Source: Sphingopyxis sp. (GTDB lineage: Bacteria > Pseudomonadota > Alphaproteobacteria > Sphingomonadales > Sphingomonadaceae). From it: a stretch of 12,493 nucleotides of DNA. The stretch is taken from NCBI GenBank assembly GCA_026125835.1, contig JAHCKJ010000035.1, forward strand, positions 1-12,493, read 5' to 3'. The translations under genes were made by a program, and so were the position numbers. The notes under the pieces were generated by a model, which was not told the origin of the DNA, searched no databases, and was given only the letters and a program-made list of their open reading frames with translations. Positions 1 through 7,100 of the stretch are shown in pieces (position 1 is the stretch's first letter; each line of letters starts with the position of its first letter).

Positions 1-14
1 GACAAGGATGAAAA

Positions 15-1004
15 ATGACTGCTCCCATCCGCGAGAATCTCTCGGGTATCGACCTGCGCGCTGAAATCGAGCGGCTGCGCAAAGAACGCAACGCCGTGAT
101 TTTGGCGCATTATTACCAGAAGCCCGAGATTCAGGACCTCGCCGATTTTGTTGGCGATTCGCTCGAGCTGTCGCGCAAGGCGGCCGACACCGACGCCGAT
201 GTCATCGCGTTTTGCGGCGTGAAGTTCATGGCCGAGACCGCCAAGATCCTGAGCCCCGAAAAGACCGTGATCCTGCCCGACATGGACGCGGGATGCAGTC
301 TGGAGGACAGTTGCCCGCCCGAACAGTTCAAGCGCTTCCGCGAAAGCCACCCCGACCATATCGCGCTGACCTACATCAACTGTTCGGCGGCAGTGAAGGC
401 GCTCTCCGACATCATCGTCACCTCGTCGAGCGCCGAGACGATCATCAGCCAGATTCCCGAAAGCCAGCCGATCATCTTCGGTCCCGACCGCCACCTCGGC
501 GGCTATCTCAACCGCAAGTTCGGGCGCGAGATGCTGCTGTGGCCGGGCGTGTGCATTGTGCATGAGGCGTTCAGCGAGACCGAGCTTTTGAAGCTGAAGG
601 CGCAGCATCCCGATGCTCCGGTCGCGGCGCACCCCGAATGCCCGCCGCACATCGTCGACCATGCCGATTATGTCGGATCGACCAGCGGCATCCTGCAGTT
701 TGCGAAGTCTTTCCCCGGCGACACGTTGATCGTCGCGACCGAACCGCACATCATCCACCAGATGGAGCTCGCGCTGCCCGAAAAGACTTTCATCGGCGCG
801 CCGGGCGCCGACGGCAACTGCAACTGCAACATTTGTCCGTACATGGCGCTCAACACGATGGAGAAGCTGTACCTCGCGCTGCGCGACCTGAAGCCGCAGA
901 TCGAGATGGAAGAAGACCTGCGACTGGCGGCGCGCAAAAGCCTCGACCGGATGCTCGAAATGGCGTCGGGGACGGTGGGCAAGGGCGACCTCGGACGGGC
1001 GTGA
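15..1004 (+). CDS. nadA: Quinolinate synthase A (NadA)
   Basis: NadA condenses iminoaspartate (from L-aspartate oxidase, NadB) with dihydroxyacetone phosphate to give quinolinate, the first pyridine ring of de novo NAD synthesis. It is a cytosolic enzyme whose 4Fe-4S cluster is held by three cysteines. The 329-residue product has the family hallmarks: an early HYYQ motif, GCSLEDSC (first cysteine C94), HPEC (C209) and a C-terminal CNCNIC stretch (C269, C271, C274), the last of which supplies the third ligand in the family. NRKFGRE and STSGI blocks are also present. The ATG at 15 has an AAGGA Shine-Dalgarno six bases upstream. The length suits the shorter NadA class. No nadB or nadC is in the window, so operon partners, if any, lie upstream. 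A hairpin follows the stop directly. Identification is secure. Confidence 0.97.
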   Translation: MTAPIRENLSGIDLRAEIERLRKERNAVILAHYYQKPEIQDLADFVGDSLELSRKAADTDADVIAFCGVKFMAETAKILSPEKTVILPDMDAGCSLEDSCPPEQFKRFRESHPDHIALTYINCSAAVKALSDIIVTSSSAETIISQIPESQPIIFGPDRHLGGYLNRKFGREMLLWPGVCIVHEAFSETELLKLKAQHPDAPVAAHPECPPHIVDHADYVGSTSGILQFAKSFPGDTLIVATEPHIIHQMELALPEKTFIGAPGADGNCNCNICPYMALNTMEKLYLALRDLKPQIEMEEDLRLAARKSLDRMLEMASGTVGKGDLGRA

Positions 1005-1011
1005 TTCGCAT

Positions 1012-1035
1012 GGCGAGTCGGATTTCCGACTCGCC
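1012..1035 (+). terminator. Hairpin just after nadA, probable terminator
   Basis: The arms GGCGAGTCGGA and TCCGACTCGCC are perfect 11-base complements separated by only TT, which gives at least a 10-bp stem with a 4-base loop. It starts 7 bases after the nadA stop. No T-run follows, so termination would rely on the stem alone or on Rho. Both arms contain a GANTC site (GAGTC and GACTC). Confidence 0.5.
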
Positions 1036-1087
1036 GCTACGAGTCGATCGGCGGATTCTTTCGCGCCGAACCACAAACGCGAGCCCG

Positions 1088-1137
1088 AAAATGCTGCACG
1101 CTTGTTACAAAAATGCTGCACCGAATCCGCTTGTTGC
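1088..1137. repeat. Pair of interleaved direct repeats
   Basis: AAAATGCTGCAC occurs exactly at 1088-1099 and again at 1110-1121, 22 bp apart (two helical turns). Each copy is followed by CGCTTGTTRC, at 1099-1108 and 1128-1137, matching at 9 of 10 positions. The array sits in a locally AT-richer patch just before a perfect DnaA box. Paired repeats in helical phase suggest a binding site for a dimeric or cooperative DNA-binding protein. The protein is unknown. Confidence 0.55.
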
Positions 1138-1148
1138 TAATGCCGGAC

Positions 1149-1157
1149 TTATCCACA
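1149..1157 (+). promoter_or_regulatory. Perfect DnaA-box match
   Basis: TTATCCACA matches the strict bacterial DnaA box at all nine positions. It lies among several GANTC sites and just after the direct repeats. Only this one strict box was seen in the region, so a full replication origin is not supported. It could be a DnaA regulatory or titration site, or a chance match. Confidence 0.4.
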
Positions 1158-1369
1158 GCGGCCGACGTTCGGGACGGGGATTCGGGCGTTTTTCGGTTGG
1201 CGCCCCGACCGCTTCATGTCAGCTTCCAATCATCGGATGACGGAGACGAAAGACCGCCGGGACATCAAGGGTAGTTGCAAGACTAGCCGGAAGGGAACGG
1301 ATCGGACTTTCGAGGAAATCGACCGATAGCCTGGTCACGGAACGTAGCGATTCCCACGAGTTGATGCGA

Positions 1370-1535
1370 ACCCGACCGGGTATGGAAACGCAGTCCATCG
1401 CTTGGACAGCGACCGCCTCGGCGGACGCGGGACGAGATGATGAAGGGCTTTCCAGGTGCGGCCGGCCCCCGAAAGGGGGCCGACCAAACCATCGCCGGAT
1501 TGTTCCGGCGTGCGCCGCAACGCGTCGTTTTGCGG
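1370..1535. other. Run of six hairpins, candidate structured RNA
   Basis: Six inverted repeats follow one another within 166 bp: ACCCG/CGGGT (1370-1381); CGC plus GTCCA with TGGAC plus GCG around one A-A mismatch (1389-1411); CCGC/GCGG (1413-1424); CGGCCCCC-GAAA-GGGGGCCG with a GNRA tetraloop (1463-1482); CGCCGGA-TTGT-TCCGGCG (1493-1510); and CCGCAA/TTGCGG (1515-1535). The strand of GGGGGCCGAC (1475-1484) is also perfectly complementary over 10 bp to 1621-1630, so two exclusive folds are possible. This looks more like structured RNA than random GC-rich DNA. I recognise no known family, and no promoter was clear. Strand and ends are unknown, and a GC-rich background makes some hairpins expected. 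Confidence 0.35.
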
Positions 1536-1652
1536 GCTGCCGATCGCAAGAGAGGCGGACCGGGATGAAGCGGGGTGGCACAGCGCGGAGCAGGACCGGA
1601 TAGTGGGGGTTGGCAGCGATGTCGGCCCCCATTTCGTTTGGGTGCCAACTTG

Positions 1653-1671
1653 CCGCCCGCCCGCCCGCCCC
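1653..1671 (-). repeat. GCCC tetranucleotide repeat with a minus-strand G-quadruplex motif
   Basis: Four runs of three or four C, separated by single G bases (1656-1658, 1660-1662, 1664-1666, 1668-1671), form a short tandem repeat on the plus strand. The minus strand therefore reads GGGG-C-GGG-C-GGG-C-GGG, the canonical G-quadruplex pattern with one-base loops, which is the most stable class. It ends 29 bp before the CRP-type palindrome. Such repeats are also prone to slippage. Confidence 0.6.
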
Positions 1672-1700
1672 AAACAATTTTCGACATTTCTTTTCGCGCC

Positions 1701-1716
1701 TGTGACCATCGTCACA
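1701..1716. promoter_or_regulatory. CRP/FNR-type operator, perfect TGTGA-N6-TCACA
   Basis: TGTGACCATCGTCACA contains both consensus CRP half-sites with the exact 6-bp spacer. The inverted repeat extends one base inward (TGTGAC/GTCACA). It lies 226 bp before the ATG of the first GlsB-like gene and follows an AT-richer stretch (1671-1695). A CRP-family regulator acting on the glsB-like genes is the natural reading, though the distance implies a long leader or a different target transcript. Confidence 0.45.
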
Positions 1717-1761
1717 TCGGGGTCGAGCGCGGCTGTCTAATGCCGTCCTTGCGACCCGGAA

Positions 1762-1921
1762 CAGTTCTGCGATCTGGAACTGATCCCACTTTCCCGGCCG
1801 CGCTCTTTGGGGCCGGCCGGGAACCTTTCCCTATCGTTCCGCATTATCCCCGCATCGTTGAAACGATGTCCGGACGCGACCGGACGTTTGTGGTTCAGCC
1901 GGGTGTCGGCGTTTGCCCGGC
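1762..1921 (+). promoter_or_regulatory. Inverted-repeat-rich leader upstream of the first glsB-like gene
   Basis: Several inverted repeats fill this stretch: CAGTTC/GAACTG (1762-1767, 1777-1782); TTCCCGGCC/GGCCGGGAA, a perfect 9-bp stem with a 15-base loop (1791-1799, 1815-1823); ATCGTT-GA-AACGAT (1854-1867); GTCCGG/CCGGAC (1868-1885); and GCCGGG/CCCGGC (1898-1903, 1916-1921), flanked by a direct repeat GGTTCAG (1892-1898, 1922-1928). The last stem ends six bases before the ribosome site AGGAAGGGAG (1927-1936), so it could affect translation. Specific operators or attenuation are inference. I saw no sigma-EcfG promoter (GGAAC-N16/17-CGTT). Confidence 0.35.
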
Positions 1922-1942
1922 GGTTCAGGAAGGGAGAAAAAC

Positions 1943-2206
1943 ATGGGCTTGATTATCACATTGATCGTTGGCGGAATCATCGGCTGGCTGGCCAGCATCG
2001 TGATGCGCACGGACGCACAGCAGGGCATCATTCTGAATGTCGTTGTCGGCGTGGTGGGCGCGTTCCTCGGCAATTTCCTCGGCAGCTTTTTCGGCATGGG
2101 CGCCAGCCTCGACACGTTCAGCCCCGTCGGGTTGCTTTGGGCGTTCATCGGCGCGGTCGTTCTGCTCGGGATCATCAATCTGATCCGCCGCGGCAGCGTC
2201 CGCTAA
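1943..2206 (+). CDS. GlsB/YeaQ/YmgE family small membrane protein, copy 1
   Basis: An 87-residue hydrophobic protein of the GlsB/YeaQ/YmgE (transglycosylase-associated) family, small inner-membrane proteins linked to general stress and acid stress whose biochemical role is not settled. It has three glycine-rich membrane segments (about residues 2-18, 28-49 and 58-80). The family signature GWLASIVMRTDAQQG lies between the first two, and a basic RRG.VR tail ends the protein. I chose the ATG at 1943 because it follows the strong ribosome site AGGAAGGGAG and begins exactly where the paralogue begins. A frame start at 1913 would add ten residues not shared by the paralogue. It is followed by a hairpin and then a close second copy. 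A perfect CRP-type palindrome and hairpins lie in its long upstream region. The family call is firm. The function is not. Confidence 0.92.
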   Translation: MGLIITLIVGGIIGWLASIVMRTDAQQGIILNVVVGVVGAFLGNFLGSFFGMGASLDTFSPVGLLWAFIGAVVLLGIINLIRRGSVR

Positions 2207-2218
2207 AAAAAGCATCCA

Positions 2219-2256
2219 CGGAATGGCGGCGGCGCCCCGGCGCGGTCGCCATTCCG
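2219..2256. terminator. Hairpin between the two glsB-like genes
   Basis: CGGAATGGCG (2219-2228) and CGCCATTCCG (2247-2256) are perfect 10-base complements around a nested GCGCC/GGCGC stem (2232-2243). No T-run follows on the plus strand, so it may only weaken read-through or protect a 3' end. On the minus strand a run of seven T follows after a seven-base gap, but no minus-strand gene ends here. Confidence 0.4.
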
Positions 2257-2337
2257 CTAGGCGTTTGAGATTAACTGGGTTAACAACGGGGTGCCTGCCA
2301 AGTCAGGCGACAGCAATGAACACAGGGGGTCAAGAGC

Positions 2338-2607
2338 ATGGACTTCATTATTGCACTCATCATGGGCGGCGTGATCGGCTGGCTGGCCAGCATCGTGATG
2401 CGTACCGATGCGCAGCAAGGTATCTTCCTCAACATCATCGTCGGTTGCGTCGGCTCCATTCTCGGCCGTTTTCTGTTCGGTCGCTTTCTGGGCGGCGGGC
2501 ATTTGCGGGGCGATGCGTTTGACCCGATGACCCTGCTGACCGCATTTATCGGTGCGGTCGTATTGCTTGGCATCGTCAATCTGGTGCGTCGCGGCCGCGT
2601 TCGCTAA
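2338..2607 (+). CDS. GlsB/YeaQ/YmgE family small membrane protein, copy 2
   Basis: An 89-residue paralogue of the gene immediately upstream, with the same three-segment membrane layout. The two share GWLASIVMRTDAQQGI and the end AFIGAVVLLGI.NL.RRG.VR. A 29-bp stretch is identical at the DNA level (1979-2007 and 2374-2402). The middle differs: this copy is more basic (GRFLFGRFLGGGHLRGD) where copy 1 has NFLGSFFGMGASLD. The ATG at 2338 follows an AGGGGG ribosome site (2324-2329) with eight bases of spacing. The upstream gap (2207-2337) holds a large hairpin, a TTAA-N5-TTAA element (2271-2283) and a small GCCTG/CAGGC stem (about 2293-2308), so this copy may have its own promoter. A strong intrinsic terminator follows. 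It is probably a tandem duplicate with a related envelope-stress role. Confidence 0.92.
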   Translation: MDFIIALIMGGVIGWLASIVMRTDAQQGIFLNIIVGCVGSILGRFLFGRFLGGGHLRGDAFDPMTLLTAFIGAVVLLGIVNLVRRGRVR

Positions 2608-2642
2608 ATTTGCAAAACCTTGCCCCGCTTTGACGCGGTGTG

Positions 2643-2684
2643 ATGAAAGGGTGGTCCGCCGAATGGCTGGCCGCCCTTTTTCAT
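2643..2684. terminator. Intrinsic terminator after the second glsB-like gene
   Basis: GGGTGGTC pairs with GGCCGCCC (two G-T wobbles), then after one mismatch GCC pairs with GGC around a GAAT loop (2649-2676). AAA before the stem pairs into a TTTTT tract (2677-2681). This is a typical Rho-independent terminator, 36 bases after the stop. The outer bases ATG/CAT also match, and the A-run on the other side could let it work in both directions. It separates the stress genes from the efflux genes. Confidence 0.75.
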
Positions 2685-2758
2685 GTCCGCAAGCACTGGA
2701 AACGCCGCGCCGTTTTCCTTATGCAGCGCAGTCCGGGGTGCGGGCGGCGAGGTCGTTT

Positions 2759-2787
2759 TTGACCTCTTGCCAGAAGTGATTTAATTA
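2759..2787 (+). promoter_or_regulatory. Candidate promoter for the efflux operon
   Basis: TTGACC (2759-2764) matches five of six bases of a -35 box. TTTAAT (2780-2785, five of six, 15-bp spacing) or TAATTA (2782-2787, 17-bp spacing) could serve as the -10. The -35 overlaps the 3' arm of a hairpin GAGGTC/GACCTC (2749-2766). Downstream is AGGT-N5-ACCT (2787-2799), a possible short operator near the start site. The adaptor GTG is about 110 bp downstream. No regulator gene is adjacent. Confidence 0.4.
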
Positions 2788-2896
2788 GGTAACACACCTC
2801 GTGCGGGATGATCGATCCTGCCGAGCGGAAATTGGGGGGCAAAGTGCTGTCGCACCTGCCACAAGCCATGCCGTCAGCGGCAGGGAGGAATATGGC

Positions 2897-4092
2897 GTGA
2901 ACTACGAGCGGAAAGTGGATTCGATGGACAGCCTCGCGGGTTCGACCCAGAGCTTTTATGAAGAGGCGGAGAGCCGCCGCAAGCGCACGCGCCTGATCAT
3001 CGCGGTCGTGCTGGTCGTCGTGGCGCTGGCCGCGGCCTGGTACGCCTTTACCTCGAACAAGGGCGGCGCGGCCGGAGCCGACGGCAAGGACGGAGCGGCA
3101 TCGGTGCCCAGCATCACCGTCGTGGTGCCGGGCCGCCAGTCGGTCCAGTCGACGATCTCGACCAACGGAACGATCGCCGCGCGGCGCGAGATGCCCGTCG
3201 GTGTTGCCGGTGAGGGCGGACAGGTCGTGCGCGTGCTGGTCGAGCCCGGCCAGTGGGTCGGCGCCGGACAGCCGCTGGCGGTCATCGACCGCTCGGTTCA
3301 GACGCAGCAGGCGGCTAGCCTGGCGGCGTCGATCCGCGTCGCGCAGGCCGATGCCGATCTGGCGCAGGCCGAACTGACGCGCGCCGAGGCGCTGGTGTCG
3401 CGCGGCTTCATTTCCAAGGCCGACATGGACCGCAAACGCGCGACCCGCGATGCCGCCAATGCGCGCGTCCGCGTCGCGCAAGCGCAATATGCCGAAGCGC
3501 AGGCACGCAACGGCCGCCTGAATATCGTGGCGCCTGCCGCCGGGCTGGTGCTGACCCGCGGTGTCGAGCCCGGGCAGATCGTCGGCGCGGGCAGCGGCGT
3601 GCTGTTCCGCATGGCGCGCGGTGGCGAGATGGAATTGCTGGCGCAAATGGCGGAGGCCGATCTGCAGCGCGTGCGCGTGGGAACGCGCGCAACGATCACC
3701 CCGGTCGGCACCGCCCATCGACGGCCAGGTGTGGCAGGTGTCGCCGGTCATCAACCCCGATACGCGCCAGGGCATGGTACGTGCGCACGGTGCCGTACAG
3801 CAGTGCGCTGCGCCCGGGCGGTTTTGCCGATGCACGGCTCGTGTCGGGCACCGAAGAAGCGCCGATGCTGCCCGAAAGCGCGGTGCTGAGCGGACCCGAG
3901 GGCAATTATGTGCTCGTCGTCGACAGCAAGGACACGATCCAGCGCAAACCGGTCAAGGTCGGGACGGTCAGCGACGCGGGGGTGTCGATCGCGTCGGGCC
4001 TGAACGGCGACGAACGGGTTGTCGTGCTGGCCGGTGCCTTCCTGAACGTCGGCGACAAGGTCAAGCCCGTCATCCAGAAACCGGCACAGTAA
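2897..4092 (+). pseudogene. RND efflux periplasmic adaptor (AcrA/HlyD-like), split by two frameshifts
   Basis: Adaptor proteins of this family link an inner-membrane RND permease to an outer-membrane channel. I take the GTG at 2897, which follows GGGAGGAA at six bases. It opens with a short cytoplasmic part, a basic RRKR and one membrane anchor (about residues 33-51). The biotinyl-lipoyl half-motif (VLVEPGQWVGAGQPLAVID), a coiled-coil hairpin rich in Ala/Gln/Arg, the second lipoyl half (VAPAAGLVLTRGVEPGQIVGAG) and a beta-barrel follow. Near 3713-3716 the frame moves by +1 to continue as IDGQVWQVSPVINPDTRQGMVRA, and near 3786 it moves by +1 again to continue as TVPYSSALRPGGFADARLVSG up to the stop at 4092. 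Removing one C at each place restores a single 397-residue protein of normal family length. As written, translation of the first frame ends at 3889 without a membrane-proximal domain. Either two assembly or sequencing errors or a true recent pseudogene. The permease follows 38 bp downstream. Confidence 0.85.
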
Positions 4093-4130
4093 CCGTTCCG
4101 GATCGCATCCGCGCAAAAGGCGTTTGAACC

Positions 4131-7100
4131 ATGAGTTTTCGTAACATTTCCGCTTGGTGCATCCGCAATCCGGTGCCGCCGATCGTCATGTTCGTGCTGT
4201 TGTTGCTGGCAGGGATCGTCAGTTTCAACCGGATGGACATCAACGACAATCCGGATATCGAATTTCCCGCGGTGCAGGTCATCGTGGCCCAGCCGGGCGC
4301 GGCGCCGTCGGAACTGGAAACGCAAGTCACGCAGCGCATCGAGGCAGCGGTGCGCGGGGTCAGCGGGGTCGACGAAATGTCGTCCTATGTCGGTGAAGGC
4401 AGCAGCCGCACGATGGTGCAGTTTGCCATCGGTACCCCGATCGACCGCGCTTATAACGACGTCAATCAGGCGGTTTCGCAGATTCGCAGCGATCTGCCCG
4501 ACGGCATTTTGGAACCGCAGGTCATCCGCGTCGATATTGCCGGCGGCCCGATCACCTATTTCGCGGTCGAGGCGTCGGACATGACGCTGGAACAATTGTC
4601 CTGGTATGTCGACAATACGGTGGCCAAGGAATTGCTGTCGATTCCGGGGATGAGCCAGGTTCGCCGTTCGGGCGGCGTGAGCCGCGAAATTCGCGTCATC
4701 CTCGATCCCGCCCGCATGCAAAGCTATGGCATCACCGCCAGCCAGGTGAACCAGCAACTGCGCCAGACCAACGTCAATGCGGCGGGCGGGCGCACCGAGA
4801 TCGCGGGCAGCGAACAGGCCGTGCGCGTGCTGGGCAACGCTGCCAACGCATTGGAACTGGGCAAAACCCGGCTGTCGATCGGCAATGGTCGCACGGTGCG
4901 CCTGTCCGACGTCGCGAAGGTGACCGACGGCTTTGCCGAACAGCGCAATCTGGCGAAGATCAAGGGCCGCCAGGTGCTGAGCTTCTCGATCGAAAAGGCG
5001 AAGGGCGCGTCGGACGTCACCGTTCATGACGAGACGATGAAAAAGCTGGAGCAGATCAAGAAAACCAACCCCAAGGTCGATTTCAAGATCCTCTTTACCC
5101 GCACCGAATATACCAAGGAACAATATCGCAGCTCGATGCTCGCCATGAGCGAGGGCGCGGTGCTCGCGGTGATCGTCGTCTTCCTGTTCCTGCGCGACTG
5201 GCGCGCGACGCTGATTTCGGCGCTCGCCATCCCGCTGTCGGCGATCCCGACCTTCTGGTTCATGGACCTGATGGGCTTTTCGCTGAACAGCCTGTCGCTG
5301 CTTGCGCTCAGCCTGGTCGCGGGGGTGCTGGTCGACGACGCGATCGTCGAGATCGAAAATATCGTCCGGCACATGCGAATGGGCAAGACCGCCTATCAGG
5401 CATCGATCGACGCCGCCGACGAAATCGGGCTGGCGGTGGTCGCGACGACGATGTCGATTGTCGCGGTGTTCCTGCCCGTCGCGCTGATGCCCGGCATTTC
5501 GGGGCAGTTCTTTATCCAGTTCGGCATGACCGTAGTGTTCGCGGTGCTCGCCAGCCTGGCGGTTGCGCGTATGATAACCCCGATGATCGCCGCCTATTTC
5601 CTGTCGGCGCAGGGCGAACAAGACCATGCGTCGGGGCCGTGGATCGACCGTTACGAACGGCTGTTGAAATGGACGCTGGACAGTAGCAAGCAGCAGGCGG
5701 TGCGCGCGCGTTACGACGGCACGTCGACCCGCCTTGCATTTCTGGCGGTGCCGCTGCTGCTGGCGGGGCTCGCGGTCGTGTTCATGACCGTTTCCTATTT
5801 CCAGCCCGTCCCGGCGGGACAGGACGGCCCCAACACTGCGCTCTACTTCCTGTTGCAGACGCCGATCATGGCGATCGTGGCCTTTCTGGCGGCCAGCTTG
5901 CTCGCGATCATCGTGGGCGCCTTGCTTTATGCGATGGGTATGCGCCAATGGGCCTTTACCCATTGGGCAAAGTTCATGGTCCAGCGCAGCTATGCGCGGC
6001 TGCACGATCACCGCGTGTGGATCGTCGGTATCGGTCTGCTCGCTTTTATTTCCAGCATCATCCTGTTCGCGGTCCTGCCGCAACAGTTCCAGCCGACGAC
6101 GAACAGCGATTACAGCCAGGTGCGCTATTCGCTGCCGCCGGGGTCGACGCTGGCGCAGAGCGAAACCATCGCGCGCCAGATCGGCGACGTGCTTGACAAC
6201 AATCCGGCGGTGCAGACGGCGTTCTACGACGTCAATGTCGGCGGCGGCAATGCGTTCATCACGCTGAAAAAAGACCGCGAGCTGACCAGCGTCGAATGGG
6301 AACGCAGCCTGCAACCCAAGCTGGCGGCAATTCCCGACGCGCGGGTGAATTTCCAGAGCCAGTCGGGCGGCTTTTCGGGCCGTGACATCACGATGGTGAT
6401 CGGCGGCGACGATCCGGTCGCATTGGACAAACATGCGCGCACGATCGTCGCGCAGATGGCCGGGCTGAAGGAACTGCGCGCGCCGCGCGTCGAGGGCGAC
6501 ATTCCGCGCCCCGAAATCATCGTTAACCCGCGCATGGACCTGGCCGCCGAACTCGGCGTGACCACCGCGGCGCTCAGCCAGACGATCCGCATCGCGACGC
6601 TGGGCGACATCGACCAGAATGCGGCGAAATTCTCGCTGTCCGACCGCCAGATCCCGATCCGGGTGCTGCTCTCCGAAGATTCGCGGCGCAGCCTGGCGAC
6701 GATCGAGAATTTGCCGGTCCCGACCTCGCGGGGAACCACCGTGCCGTTGAAATCGGTGGCCGAAATCTCGTTCGGCGCCGGTCCGACCGAATTGCGCCGG
6801 TACAACCAGACCCGCCGCATTGTCATCGGTGCCGACCTGGCGCCGGGGCTGGTCACCGGCGACGCGCAGAAAAAGATTAACGAACTGCCCGCGGTCAAAA
6901 CCATGCCGCAGGGTATCCGCAAGGTCGTGCAGGGCGATGCCAAATGGCAGGCTGAATTGATCACCAATTTCATGATCGCGGTGGTGTCGGGCCTGCTGCT
7001 TGTCTTTGCGACGCTGGTTCTGCTCTATCGCCGTTTCCTGTCGCCGCTGGTCAATATGTCGTCGTTGCTGCTCGCGCCGCTCGGCGGGCTGCTCGGGCTC

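Larger units (their letters stand above)
1005..1942. other. 938-bp non-coding region between nadA and the first glsB-like gene
   Basis: I find no believable protein gene here. The open frames on both strands overlap one another, lack good ribosome sites and have low-complexity Arg/Pro/Ala-rich translations typical of GC-rich shadows. The block does hold several structured elements, listed separately: a GANTC-rich first 180 bp with a DnaA box and direct repeats, a run of hairpins at 1370-1535, a C-rich tetranucleotide repeat at 1653-1671, a CRP-type palindrome at 1701-1716, and leader hairpins up to the ribosome site at 1927-1936. No tRNA, RNase P RNA, tmRNA, SRP RNA or known riboswitch core was recognised by eye. 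It probably combines regulatory DNA for the downstream genes with an unidentified structured RNA or DNA site. Confidence 0.6.

Noticed and set aside
1005..1210. A full replication origin
   Set aside because: Only one strict DnaA box is present, no AT-rich unwinding element is evident, and the neighbouring genes (nadA, glsB-like) are not typical origin neighbours as far as I know.
1233..1540. RNase P RNA, tmRNA, SRP RNA or cobalamin riboswitch
   Set aside because: None of the conserved core motifs of these RNAs could be found by eye.
1219..1715. Overlapping minus-strand open frames in the non-coding block
   Set aside because: Three frames overlap each other, none has a convincing ribosome site or a recognisable domain, and they cross the hairpin run and the tetranucleotide repeat.
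1741..1942. Sigma-EcfG general stress promoter for the glsB-like genes
   Set aside because: Several GGAAC elements occur (1758, 1776, 1820), but none has a CGTT at 16-17 bp. The nearest pairing (GGAAC to CGTT) is 10 bp.
2271..2284. CtrA box upstream of the second glsB-like gene
   Set aside because: TTAA-CTGGG-TTAAC has a 5-bp spacer, whereas the CtrA site is TTAA-N7-TTAA.
3705..3790. Programmed ribosomal frameshifting in the adaptor
   Set aside because: Two shifts in the same direction only 70 bp apart, with no classical slippery heptamer or stop-associated signal, and adaptors of this family are not known to need recoding.
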